Source: Blepharisma stoltei (lineage: Eukaryota > Ciliophora > Heterotrichea > Heterotrichida > Blepharismidae). Taken from it: a DNA stretch of 64,000 nt. Location: assembly GCA_914767885.1 (NCBI GenBank), contig CAJZBQ010000020.1, forward strand, positions 806,001 through 870,000. The letters are read 5' to 3'. How positions within the stretch are numbered: position 1 is the stretch's first letter; each line of letters begins with the position of its first letter. Of the stretch, positions 21,749 through 32,480 are shown piece after piece. A model generated the notes under the pieces. That model was not told the DNA's origin. It worked only from the letters and a program-made list of their open reading frames with translations, and did no database searches. Made by a program: the position numbers and the translations under genes.

Positions 21749-23751
21749 TTATTCCTCAACTCCAAGCATCCTTCGATGAGCCACATTCAGGAGCTTCCTT
21801 AACTCAACATTTTCAACCATGAGCTCAAACATTTTTTTCATTACATCATCGAATTTTTTTTGCCCTTTGGTTTTAAATCTATCGAGATCCAATTCTCCTC
21901 TCTCTATCCTTCGTTCAGATTTCGTGACTATATCAATTAAATACTCATTTAAATTTTTCTCAGTTTTCGGCATTTGTCCATTTGTAATTACTTTATCAAG
22001 TGATGAAGTTTGTATTTTTTGATAAATTCTTCATAATGTTTCGACCATTTTGTTGTAAACTTCTTTTTTCTCAAGCGTCCTCTCAATTTTTGTAACTTCA
22101 GCTACCATATTGCTGAATGCTGTTCACAACTGAGCTTGGCAATATAAAGAATCAAGCACAAACTTCAACGTATAAGCCGAAAAATGTGACATCCCCATGG
22201 AAAGATCACTGAATTGGCCTCTCTTTTCCATAATTTTTGACGTGATTTTTTTACAATGGTAAAGGCTTGCATATCTTAATTGCTCTTCTGGAGGTTTTAT
22301 TTTGCTGATTCCTTCAATGAAGTCAGCTAAATTTACATAGTTCTGTACCTCAAGCTTTTTCTTATAGCGGTTCATTGCAAGTGATGTAATTTGTATTGAT
22401 CTAAGAGATATAGAATTTTCCCATAGATGGCGCTGTTTGCCCCTTGATTTGCCCACTGGGAAAATTTTTTGGTTCGACCAGTACCATATGGTTTGGTCAA
22501 ACCAAAAAATTTTCCTAATGGGCAAATCAAGGGCAAACAGCGCCATCTATGGGAAAAATTCTATATGGAATCCTGCATCAGGTCTGCAAGCATTTTTTTG
22601 AATTTTTCGACTTCTTTGTCGTCATCAGGACTGTAAAGTGTGGAAAAAAATACAAAAGCTTGCTCTCTTGCTGCATTCAGTTCCTGCATAATTAATTCAA
22701 ACCACCCTATGCGCTTTTTACCCTTCGCTTCGTAGTTTTCTTGAACTTCATCAACAGTTGAGTCAATCTCTTTTAGACGGCTATGCACTTTGTAAAGTTC
22801 TGTTAGTACAGGTTTTAGATTTAAAGCAAGAGCGTCGTCTGCTCTTCCTCTTTTAGAAGTAGCCCTTGAAAACTTAGATCTTGTACTTTTTGCTACAGAT
22901 TTTGCTACAGACCTTGCTTTGGATGATTTTGACATTTTAGAGACATCTTGTGATGCAATCTGATTGATTACAGCTGCTGAGGTGCCTCCACCTAATTTTG
23001 CATCTTCCTCTTCTTGCTTTTTTATTTCTGCTAATTCTTGAGAATCAATCTCTTGAGAGCTGTTTAACTCTGAATCTTCTTCAGGAAGCTTTGGGATTGC
23101 TAAGACTTGGCTGCCTCTAAATATCAAAGTTTCGACAGGCTTATTTTTAAATGTTTCTACTTGTTTAGGATGATCTACATCTACCAAGGAAGAAAGACCT
23201 AGTTGTCCAACATCATTTTGACCCCATGAATAAACACCAAAACTTTCAGTAATGATATAAGATGAATTTCCACTGGCAAAAATTTGACTAGCAAAAACGC
23301 CATTAGGGAACTCAACTTGTTCTGGACTTCAAAAATTTGGCTGATTTTTCTCATGGCCTTGGCCGCATTGAAAATTCTTATTGCTGCCCCAAGTAAACAC
23401 AAAGCCGTTACTTGCCATTGCAATTACATGATTATCTCCGATTACAACATCCTCAAACACGACATCATCTGGAACTTGTATCTGAATTCTCTCAGGAATT
23501 TTTGCTTGCTTCCTGTCTATGCCAAGGCCTAAGCAGCCTTCAACATTGTAGCCCCAGGACCAAACATGTCCTTGTACATCAATCATGACTGCAAACGAAA
23601 CGCCTAGTGCCAATTTTTTAATTTTGCCAGGAGTGTCAAACTCCATAATCAGAGGAGCTGTAATATTTTGTGACCATTTACCCCAGATATAGAATGGATC
23701 TTTTTCCATTATCTGTATATCTCCTTCCATGTACTCTTCTCCTGATTCCAT
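21749..23751 (-). CDS. RCC1-repeat protein with C-terminal coiled coil, interrupted by a foldback IES
   Basis: The protein is 615 residues after removing the 155-bp IES at 22409-22563. The N-terminal 190 residues contain RCC1-type blades: FYIWGKWSQN, HVWSWGYNVEGCLGLG, FVFTWGSNKNFQCGQG and GVYSWGQNDVGQLGL. A Ser/Lys-rich linker (KSSKARSVAKSVAKST) follows, then about 300 residues of helical, partly coiled-coil sequence. RCC1 blades often mediate binding to small GTPases or chromatin; only about four are seen here, so a full seven-blade propeller is not supported. Several TGA codons encode Trp. Function is unknown. Confidence 0.85.
22409..22563. mobile_element. 155-bp foldback IES inside the RCC1 gene
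   Basis: Long inverted arms (TATAGAATTTTCCCATAG; GATGGCGCTGTTTGCCC) around a short centre with TTTTGGTTCGACCA and TTTGGTCAAACCAAA. TA-to-TA excision changes DSI-stop into DSISLRSIQITSLAMNR, keeping the frame open to the real end of the gene. It belongs to the same architectural group as 13550 and 30684. Confidence 0.93.
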
Positions 23752-23875
23752 TTTTCAATTATAAGAAATATTTATTTCGGTTTAGGATTCAATAAGTTTG
23801 ATTTCAGATGAATTATTTCTTTACTTGCAGATATAATTTCTGAAGAGTTTAGTATTAATCTTATAATAAGGATAC

Positions 23876-24757
23876 TTATTGATTTGGCAGTCTTTCATTT
23901 TCTTGACTTGGTAATCTTTCATATTCTTGGCTAGACTCCTGGTCTTGAGGCCTGCTATGAATTGAATCATAAGTTTCCCTGGCTTTTCCTGCAATAGAAG
24001 TCAATGCGCTTTTTGTTTTATCTTTTATATTTTGCACTGCTGAGCTTTGGCTGATTTCTTTAATTGCGTTTGTGGTTTTTTCTTTAATGTTTTGTACTGA
24101 AGGAGCTTCACTTCATTCTTTTGTTTTTTCAACAGCTGCAGAAAAGGCTTGCTTTGTTTTTGCTTCCCATTCCTGTACGATAGGTTTTTGACTGATTTCT
24201 TTTGTTTTGTCAGCAATTTTTTTCCCAATATTCTGGGTCATAGTAAGAGCAGAGCCAAAGGTCTTAGTCCAAGAAAAGCCTGATGACGATTGTTCAGCTT
24301 GCTGACGTGGAGGTTCTGGAAACTTTCTTTCCTCTTCTTCAATTGGCAAGATTCCGACTTCTTGTATTGGCTGAGGTGCTTCATAGTTGATTCCTTCTGC
24401 GACGATCTTTATTTTATCACGATAATACTGGGCTGCGCGAGTCTTATACTTAGAAATATTGGATGGAAGATCAGCTGGGATATTGTAATTTGCAAAGAAA
24501 TCTGCTAATGCTTTATTGCCACCAACTGTCATAATTTTAAGCTGTTTGATAGTCCATGTGTCCATTGATAAAGATCTAACAAAACTGATATGTACTCCAT
24601 AACCCCTATGAATCCCTGCACATTGAAGGCATAAGAAAATTCCATTGCTCACAGAAGCCCAGTCTGGATTTCTTGAAGAGCAATCGAAGCATACATTGTT
24701 GAGTGGATCTTCTTTGAGGCGTTGAAATATTTGTTCTGAAGTTTCCTTTGATACCAT
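23876..24757 (-). CDS. ArfGAP (ArfGAP1/GCS1-like)
   Basis: The 293-residue protein has the ArfGAP zinc finger at residues 22-45, CFDC-x16-CLQC, followed by the arginine finger region AGIHRGYGVHISFVRSLSMD. It stimulates GTP hydrolysis on Arf, which drives COPI coat release at the Golgi. The C-terminal half has repeated amphipathic Ser/Thr/Lys helices of the form IKEKTTNAIKEI and FSWTKTFGSALTM, which could act like the curvature-sensing ALPS segments of ArfGAP1. One TGA (KTKEWSEAPS) encodes Trp; the stop is TAA. The domain call is secure; the subfamily is inferred from the tail. Confidence 0.93.
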
Positions 24758-25377
24758 TTTTATAGTAGATCATCATAATTCAAACTAAATCCAAAAATAT
24801 TTAAATGTCCAAATCTGAAGTATTTTCTTTGTGAGTAGATTGGAGTCATCTAAAGTGCTTCATATTTAAATTTAAATGATTTATTAATAATAACACAAAA
24901 TCTTAAGCTTATTATCAGCTATCTTGGAAGTATGAATTTTTGTTGACTTTTATAGAATTTCTCTAGTACTGCTGTGCCTTAAGTCCTCTTTAACTTGAGA
25001 TCCAGCTTCAATAATAGCTCTGAACAACAGTAGGTGGATCGGCCTAACCGTCGACCCATTAAAGTTATTAAGCTTTTCCAGAATTCTCTAGTCCATGCCA
25101 GACTAGCATAGCCTCTCTTCAAGCTGAGACTCTCAAGAAGCTTTAACTTTTCTCATTAAGCTCGGATAATAGGGCTAGACTGATAAACAGGCCTAGGTCC
25201 CATACCTAACTGCCATTTTAACTATTGTGAGTATGGATTAAATTCATTAGGACTCGCAATATTCAAATGGCTAAGAAATGCTTTTGTTGAAAAATTAAGA
25301 AATTGAAATCAAAGATATTTTAATAGATTTATTCAAGGTTCTCTTCGTTATTATGCTTTCCAGATGATTATTTAAAA
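24758..25377. other. Divergent intergenic region with a GC-richer repeat-like block
   Basis: The block 24960-25215 is markedly richer in G and C than the flanks (GGATCGGCCTAACCGTCG; GGCCTAGGTCCCATACC) and resembles the SINE-like units in composition. No partner copy was found in the window. Confidence 0.4.
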
Positions 25378-25605
25378 ATGGCTTTGCAATTAGGTTTTAC
25401 TTGGAATGAAGAGCCAATAACATTCAAACATCAGCCAACTGTTAGCCAACCTATCGTAAACCAAAAGGAAATATTTACTCTTCCAGAACAGCTCGACTTT
25501 AAAGCTTCAGATCCACCAATGATTGGAATCGAAAAACCTCAGCCAATGAAATTTTCTAACAAACCGCCAAGTCCTAACTTTCCCTTGTGCGAATGAACAA
25601 AATAA
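25378..25605 (+). CDS. Small hypothetical protein
   Basis: 75 residues (MALQLGFTWNEEPITFKHQP), with one TGA read as Trp just before TAA. It is rich in Pro, Gln and Lys and has no signal peptide or membrane segment. Not recognised. The codon pattern is gene-like. It may be a short protein or the first exon of the following gene, which starts 336 bp downstream beyond a repeat element. Confidence 0.5.
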
Positions 25606-25652
25606 ATGGAAAATTAGTCCACTATGAGCTCATAAATGGCTTTATATGTATA

Positions 25653-25851
25653 TTATTTTCTGGGTACAGGTCTAGTGGTAGTGCCTTTTTGATAGTGTGC
25701 ATTTTACCGAAGTACTTTTGGTCGACAATTGGTTGAAACTTTTTGATAGTGAGACATTTGACCGAAAAAACCCGTTAAATTTCACACTATTTAAAAATTT
25801 TTGACCAAAAGTCTTCTGTGAAATTAGACTATTAAAAATCCACATGGAGCC
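25653..25851 (+). mobile_element. 199-bp element flanked by a 9-bp direct repeat
   Basis: It is bounded by TTATTTTCT on both sides (25653-25661 and 25852-25860). It contains GGTCTAGTGGTAGTGCC and TTTTTGATAGTGTGCATTTTACC, shared with the element at 29059 and, inverted, with 54951-55113. The ends (GGGTACAGGTCTAGTGG and CACATGGAGCC) are weakly inverted. Confidence 0.75.
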
Positions 25852-25940
25852 TTATTTTCTTATTAGATGTTTATGCGTTTATTTTGAATATGGTTAATTC
25901 TATTAAATTTTGACTAAAAATAAATTTTATTCTTGCTAGT

Positions 25941-28377
25941 ATGGGGAGTAAGAAACTTATCCAATACCAAGGCCTAACAAAGAAAAAAAGCTGAAATGGT
26001 CCTCAAGCTAATGTTATAAAGAAGCCAAAGTTTTCGAATTTTACAAATCTATCAAAAGATAAGCTCAAATTACTTGGAAAGAAAAAAGAAGTAAAATCAC
26101 ATCCAAAAGTTGCTATAAAACCTCAGTGGAATGACAACACAGGCACAGCAGGCCTATTTGATCCAGTTATTTCGAAAAAAATCCCAATTGAGATCAAGCA
26201 TGCTATGAATAAAAATAAACTAGATGTTTCCAAAGAAAAGATTACTCCACCTACTGTTTTTCAGGCTTGAGATGAGGTCCCAAGAACTCAGTCAAAACCA
26301 TCAAAGCCGCCTGCTCATAAAAAGCAAGTAGATCCAATTTTGAGACAAAAAGAAATTCTAATAAAAGAAAATTTGGACATCAGATTTTTTGAAGACAACG
26401 AAAATATCATAAAAAAACTCGAGCAGGAACTTAATCATGAAAAAAAGGCAAGAAGACAGCTTGATTCTCAATTTTCTGAAAAAATGAAAGAACTAGAAAG
26501 ATTTAAGGCTTTAGACCAGCAAATAAAAGTGGCAAAAGAGCAGTATATCAAGAAAAACAAGCAGCCAAGCCCAGAAAATGTCAGAAGCACCTCAGTTGGA
26601 AGAGCAACTGAACCACTTGTAAAGAAAATTCAACCTGGCATTGTCCAGAAGCCAAACATAAAGGAAGATGTAAGACTCATCAGACCTAAAACTGAGCCTC
26701 CAACATTAAAAAAAGTCACAAGTGAGCAGCTTTTATCACAAATCGATGTTATGAAAGAGTCTCTTAATGAGGATGAAATAATTCTTGATAAAAATGGAGG
26801 GAATATGTTTGAAATTCCTACTCGTGACACAAATAAAAATAAGCCAATGATTATAAAACCTCCTAAAGATTGAAATAGAGCCAAATCTACCACTCCTGAG
26901 CTGCATAATGCTAAGACAAGCACTAAGCAAGAAAGCACGCTGCAAATAATTGAGCAAAGCGAGAGCTTTGCAGCTCCAGTTCAGCGTTTTGAGATAACAG
27001 AAGTCAGATCTAAAATGGATCCTTTACTTAATGAAGAAATAAATGGTGACGTTGACGAAAATGGATTCTGAGGTGCAGCCATCCTGAATAAGCTGAAAAC
27101 AGGAGCTCTTTTTCTTTTGAAGTAGGCCTTCAGGTTTGGGAAGCCTTGCTTAATAGGAAAGTTTTGTTTTCCCTTAAGATTTTCTTATCCACTCCAGATG
27201 GCTAGACAGGTTTTTGCCAACCACATGGTTTTTCCTTACCAGACCATTTTTAGTACTTTCCAGTAGGGAGCTAATCTCTTGGACAGGTGTTCGGGTCGAA
27301 AATCCAAATTGGCGGCTTTTGGAGTCAAGATGGTCTACAGCTAGTGGGTTTGCCCTCTTATTGCTAGTATATAATATCACTAAACTTACTAAATGCATTA
27401 AGCAGTACAATTACCAGACTAAATCGCTCAGAAAAATATGGTGCTCATTCAGGGATTGGCTTAATCTCTAGAGTGTCAGCTAAATATATTGCTTATTATG
27501 CAGACTCTCTAACTCTCCCCCCCTCCGTGAGTGAACAAAAAAATTTTGTTCACTCACGGAGGGGGTTTAAATTTTATTTTTTTAAAAAAATTTATATTTA
27601 AATTTTATAAAAAATATTTTTTTTCGAAATTAAAAAAATTCCTAATTCGCAAAAATTGGAAAGCAAATATTATTTAATTTATAAAATTTATGTTTTTAAA
27701 AAGCAATTCGTTTAAAATTAAACAGAATTAGCTCTAGATTTCATTATACTAATTATCATTTATATATCAAAATTTTTTTCCATAAAAAAATTTTCTATTA
27801 AAAAAATTTTTGTTCACTCACGGAGGGTGGGTTTTTGGGCGAAAAATAGCGATTTTTTTAATGGTTTTGTTCATTCACGGAGGGGGGGGGAGTAAGCGAT
27901 CTAATTATTGATGATATCTTAATTGATACTGTTCACGAGCTCCAGTCAATTGAAAATAGAGTCTCAAATAAAAATATAAAAGAATTTAAATCAGAATCTG
28001 AAAAATTCGTTGAAGAGCTTGTGAAAGACTTTCATGAAGAAACCAAAGCACTCCAAGAAAAATACGCAAAGCCCATAGAAAAGAGAAAAGAGTTAGTTAA
28101 AGATGCAGAAGATGAAGTCGAAATTCTTATTGAAAAACCAAAAAGATTTTGGACTATTAATGTTGATGAAATGATTATTAAATCTATTAAAAATTATAGA
28201 AGAGAAATGAAGAATTATTTGGAAATATATGGGGGAGGAAGTGAAGGCAAGCTTTGGGAAATTTATGGGTTTATAGGAGATGAGTTTGTGGAAGAAGCAG
28301 TTGATAGTGTCTTGAATGATTATTTGGGGGTTTTAGACGAATTTACTGATAAAGTGATAGGACAAGAGTTTATGTAG
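25941..28377 (+). CDS. Coiled-coil protein of unknown function, interrupted by two IESs
   Basis: The protein is 563 residues after removing 27123-27484 (362 bp) and 27510-27892 (383 bp). The start ATG 25941 gives MGSKKLIQYQGLTKKKSWNG; Trp is encoded by TGA at several sites (for example FQAWDEVPRTQ and PKDWNRAKSTT). The first 300 residues are Lys/Pro-rich with a coiled coil around residues 140-200. The C-terminal 170 residues are helical (EEAVDSVLNDYLGVLDEF). Between the two IESs lies only the coding stretch for YIAYYADSL. No family is recognised; the layout suits a cytoskeletal or basal-body protein. Confidence 0.82.
27123..27484 (+). mobile_element. 362-bp SINE-like IES
   Basis: It begins TAGGCCTTCAGGTTTGGG and shares blocks with the repeat at 11623-11920. 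It contains GGGTCGAAAATCC, close to a tRNA B box. TA-to-TA removal joins ALFLLK to YIAYYADSL in frame. The ends are not inverted repeats, so excision must recognise something other than the MITE ends. Confidence 0.8.
27510..27892. mobile_element. 383-bp MITE (GTGAGTGAACAAA subfamily)
   Basis: The left end carries CTCCCCCCCTCCGTGAG, followed by its own inverted copy, so the terminal 40 bp form a hairpin. The right end is CGGAGGGGGGGGGAGTA. The interior blocks are shared with 16476 and 30016. Excision joins ADSL to SDLIIDDILID in frame. Confidence 0.94.
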
Positions 28378-28467
28378 CTTTATTAAATTAGAATTAAAAT
28401 AAATTGCGTGATTTATATAGAAGTCTTTTAAAGTTAAATTAAATTAAAACTTGCAAATTAATCCAGC

Positions 28468-30375
28468 ATGGGCACAAATTATATTGAATCCCAAGAAAAT
28501 CCTTATCAAGAGTCTCCTGGAAAAAGAGTAAAGATCCCTTATAATTGGGAAAAAGAACCTAACTGCGACTCAAGATCAGAACTTCTAAATAACCGTAAAA
28601 GAGAAAATCAGCAAAGCAATATTACATATGAATGGTATCATGAAAAGACTTCTAAAGGACAAGATAATTTATACAAACAATCAGGATTTAACGAAGAGCA
28701 AAGGAATAATAAAAACTTAGTTGACTCGATAAATAATATTATCAAATGAAGAACTGATGGCTCCGACACTAATCGTTCACACAGAATAATTATAAAAAAA
28801 TCCGAAAAATTACTTACAACAGATGATATCAGCCCTCTAAGATACTCAGAGTCTCAAGCAAACACTTCTTTATCTGATATCAAAACGAAATCTCAGTTAA
28901 CTGAAATGAGAAGAAATGAGATAAAAGAAGCAGGGATTAAAATTGGGAAAAAATGAGAAGAAAAAACAAAGCAATACTTATTTTTTAAACGTGATAATCC
29001 ACCAAAGCAGGAGTTAGAAAAATCAGCTTCGTATTTGGAATATAATAAGACGCCAAAGTATAGAACGGGTGCAGGTCTAATGATAGTGCCTTTATGATAG
29101 TGTGTATTTTGACCGAAAGAAGTTAAATTTCGACCAAATGTCACAATTTTTAAAAATTTTCGAACAAATTTATTTCGATGAAAGTACCCTGTTAACAATT
29201 CACTACCATTTGGCATGGAGCCGTATAGAACATCCAGTGAACTTGTTGAGGCTCGAAAAGAAACAATGGTAACTATCATATAGCTCGGAAATTTAATTTC
29301 TTCCTCAAACTATACGCATAAAGATGCTTCTAAACGGCTTAAAGAAAGAGAAGCTCAATCGCACAACCGAATTGATGTATTATCTTGAAAAGAAAAAGTT
29401 GAGCAAAGAAAAAATGAAGATATGAGTATGCTTATTTATTTTAAATAAGCTGATCAAAATAATGCTATAATGTTTAGTATATTTAATTAAAATAGTATAA
29501 ATTGCAAGAAGTATTTGGAAGCGATTCAAATGGAATTCGAAGAAAAGAACTCCCCAAATTCTTAAATAATAATAGAGAATACTGAAAAAATGAAGAAAAT
29601 GAGAGAAACAGAGAAAATTCAAGAAAAACCTTATGACAAAAAAGAAAACTTGGGTATTTATTATACAGCGGAAAGCCTGAATCTTTAATAATTGATGAAT
29701 CTATTCCAGTTTCTCCTATGTTTGACTCATCAAAACCTCACTGAAAAATTGAAGAAACCCCAGAAAAAATTGCAGAAAAACCAACAAGAATTCGCCATGA
29801 CAGTTATTCTCCTGAATCCCTCAAAAATCATCATAAATCCTCATGATCAAAATATCTTTTACAGTTTTCAGGCCAAAATTCCAAGAGCGAGTATCAGATA
29901 ACTTCAGCTATAAACTCTCAATCGCCTGTGAAAAAAATTAGAAAGCAATGGCATACCCCAAAAAAGCAAGAAAGCTATTCAATGCTAAATCGGCTGATAA
30001 ATAAAGGCAATCATTTAACTCCCCCCCTCCGTGAGTGAACAAAAAAATTTTTTATGGAAAAAAATTTTGATATATAAATGATAATTAGTATAATGAAATC
30101 TAGAGCTAATTCTGTTTAATTTTAAACGAATTGCTTTTTAAAACATAAATTTTATAAATTAAATTAATATTTGCTTTCCAATTTTTGCGAATTAGGAATT
30201 TTTTTTAAATTTCGAAAACAAATTTTTTTATGAAAATTTATATTTTAAAAAAAAAAATTAACCCCCTCTCCGTGAGTGAACAAAATTTTTTTGTTCACTG
30301 ACGGAGGGGGGGGGAGTAAGTGCAAGCCCAGCGAAGAGAGCGATGCTATCTACAGGTTTCGGTACAGTGAATTAA
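28468..30375 (+). CDS. Hypothetical protein with three IESs and two introns
   Basis: The frame MGTNYIESQENPYQESPGKR continues through TGA-encoded Trp codons to a TAA at 30373-30375. It needs removal of a 165-bp element (29059-29223), introns 29269-29283 and 29654-29668, a 71-bp short IES (29427-29497) and a 301-bp MITE (30016-30316). The total left is 1341 nt, exactly 447 codons. The protein is rich in Ser, Lys, Asn and Glu, apart from short helical stretches, and is probably disordered. No family is recognised. It ends 25 bp from the converging next gene. Five separate interruptions in one 1.3-kb coding sequence is extreme. Confidence 0.8.
29059..29223 (+). mobile_element. 165-bp IES flanked by the 8-bp direct repeat TATAGAAC
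   Basis: TATAGAAC occurs at 29059-29066 and again at 29224-29231. Removing one copy plus the element joins KTPKYR to TSSELVEARKE in frame. The element begins GGGTGCAGGTCTAATGATAG and ends CATGGAGCC; its ends are imperfectly inverted. An 8-bp duplication is typical of hAT-type transposition, but no transposase is present. Confidence 0.85.
29269..29283 (+). other. 15-nt intron
   Basis: GTAACTATCATATAG ends in an in-frame TAG. Removal joins KETM to LGNLISSS. Confidence 0.9.
29427..29497. mobile_element. 71-bp short IES
   Basis: AT-rich, TA-bounded, with an in-frame TAA. Among nearby TA pairs only this one restores the downstream frame, giving DMSKLQEVFGSDS. Confidence 0.65.
29654..29668 (+). 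other. 15-nt intron
   Basis: GTATTTATTATACAG. Removal joins QKRKLG to GKPESLIIDES. Confidence 0.88.
30016..30316. mobile_element. 301-bp MITE, inverted relative to 27510
   Basis: TAACTCCCCCCCTCCGTGAG at the left and a G-rich complement at the right; interior blocks are the reverse complement of those in 27510-27892. Excision joins KGNHL to SASPAKRAMLSTG, reaching the stop 54 bp later. Confidence 0.94.
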
Positions 30376-30399
30376 TCTAAATACTATTTAATGAAATTT

Positions 30400-32237
30400 T
30401 TAATCCATAACTTCATCTCCTTCAATATCGCTAATAAAACTTTCTTCACCAACATGATGCTTATCTATAGCTTTAGGCGATTTTCGAATTGATGAGAGCT
30501 CTTCAAAAACTTGGTAGTCATCCAATCGATATTGCTCTTTAATTTGAGGGTTTTTAGCTTTCGGTCTTGGAGGCTTTTGAGAAGAGATCTCAGTTTGGTA
30601 TTTTTCATCTTCAGAGCTATTAGACTCGGTCACCAGATCTGGAATTAAAATTTTGCTGCCAAGCTTTTCAAGCTCATCATGGATATGCTTTTTTGCCTTG
30701 AGTGGCGCGGGCGCCACTTCGGCAAGCTCCTTCTTCCAGTTGACCGAGCCAACTCAGGTTGGTTCGGCCAACTAGAATTGACACGTCTCCCCAAAACGCC
30801 TCACTTGTCAATTCTCCAGTTGGTCGAACCAACCTGAGTTGGCTCGGCCAACTGGAAGAAGGAGCTGGCCGAAGTGGCGCCCGCGCCACTCAAGGCAAAA
30901 AGCTATACTTGAGACTGATTTTTTATTTGGGGAGTATGCAAGCATGGGTGTCTTCCTTAATCTTGTATTTTGTGAGGACTGAGAGGGATGAAAACTTTGG
31001 GTCACTGATTTCTGAAAAAGCCATTTTTTATATGCTTTTTCTGCAATTCTTTTTCTTTCCCATTTTTCTTCTTCAATTTTCTTCAGTTCTTCATTTTTTT
31101 GCTTTTTTTCTTCCCTTTTCTTTTTTCTTTCTTGTTTCAGCTTTCTTAAATTATCCATAAGTCATTCTTTATAATGGTTCTTAGCTTCAATTTTCTTTTT
31201 TGTGTTTATTTCTTCAATTAACCTTGTCTCTTCTTGCTTTTCTTTCTGTTTTTTTCTCTGCTCTTTGATTTTTTGCTTTTCTCATTGTCTTGTTTTTATG
31301 ATACTTTCATTGTGCTTTTTAATTTTATTATTAAGCTCATTAATTTCTTGCTCTCTTTCTTTATATAAAGCATCATTAATAAGTTTTTGTTTCAATGATT
31401 TTTCTAATTGCTTTTTTTGAAGTCATTCATCATATTCTAATTTGCGAATTTTATCAGGATTTTTTTGGCTTTGATATAGCGAATTAAGTTTCTCTGTAAG
31501 CGCAGGGTTAAACCTTTTATAACCTTCTAATGATATATTATTTTCAAAATCTTGAACATCTTCATATTTAATGCTACCAAACTCTTCATCTTCAAATGAA
31601 AGTTGCTTTGAAATCATCTGGCTCAATGGAAGTTCATTCATTTGCTTTCTGACAACTTTGTCAATTTCATACTCAACTTTTTGTGGCAGACATTTATCAC
31701 TTACTCCTCCTCCGCTGGCGAACAAAAACTCATTCACTCAAAGAGGTTAATATTTTATTTTTTAAATATTTATATATAAATTTTATTACCAAATTTTTTT
31801 TCGAAATTTAAAAAATCAATTCACAAAAATTGGAAAGCAAATATTTATTTAATTTGTAATATTTATGTTTTAAAATGCAAGCTGCTAAAAAATTAAAAGA
31901 ATTAGCAAGAGATTTCAAATTCTAATTATCACTTATATATCAAAATTTTTTTCGCAAAAAATTTTTAGTTAACTCACGGGAGAGTAGGTTTGGATAAAAA
32001 ATAGGGAATTTTCCAATGGTTTTGCTTGTTCACTGAGGGGGGAGTTAAGCATTTTCTAAGAGTATTATGTCCAGTTAGCGCCCTAAAATATTCGTTCGAA
32101 CCAATTTTATTTAAAGGCTCGGAGGATTTAGTTAAATCCTAGCTAGATTTTACTATTTTGCAAGCGAAGCTTTCAGTTTTAATAATATGTTGCTTTCCAG
32201 AGCTAAGTAAATTATACCCTTCGATCAATCCCATCAT
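30400..32237 (-). CDS. Coiled-coil protein of unknown function, two IESs and one intron
   Basis: The protein is 418 residues after removing 30684-30905 (222 bp), 31702-32045 (344 bp) and the intron 32139-32153. Start ATG 32237 gives MMGLIEGYNLLSSGKQHIIK. The middle is a very long, highly charged coiled coil (LEKSLKQKLINDALYKER and RKLKQERKKKREEKKQKN), and the C-terminus is acidic (DIEGDEVMD). Trp is TGA-encoded at three sites. Such arrangements are common in ciliary and basal-body proteins, but no family is recognised. Confidence 0.8.
30684..30905. mobile_element. 222-bp foldback IES, GC-rich arms
   Basis: The arms carry GCCTTGAGTGGCGCGGGCGC and its complement. Several small palindromes (GTTGGTTCGGCCAAC; GTTGGTCGAACCAAC) lie inside the arms. 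TA-to-TA removal joins KKSVSS to IHDELEKLGSK in frame. GC content is unlike anything else in this AT-rich region. Confidence 0.93.
31702..32045. mobile_element. 344-bp degenerate MITE
   Basis: The ends TACTCCTCCTCCG and GAGGGGGGAGT are decayed relative to other copies, but the interior (AAATGCAAGCTGCTAAAAA; CACTTATATATC) is clearly the same family. Removal joins LRKCL to SDKCLPQK in frame. Confidence 0.88.
32139..32153 (-). other. 15-nt intron
   Basis: On the minus strand this reads GTAAAATCTAGCTAG. Removal joins SFACKI to DLTKSSEPL. Confidence 0.85.
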
Positions 32238-32480
32238 AATTGCAAATAATTTATTATCTAATTCAGATATTTAAACAAGTAAATATTTTATAAAAAAAAA
32301 TACATGAAATTATTATCATAATTCACAAGTTTTTAGAGAGAGTGTAATATACTGGATAGGCTGCAAAAAAGTCGATAAATATTAAATGAAGTATTTTTAG
32401 TCTATAAGTTAAACCCATTAAAAAGTGATTAATAAAATACACCAAATATTAAAATTTCATTGATTTAAATTGTTAATAGT

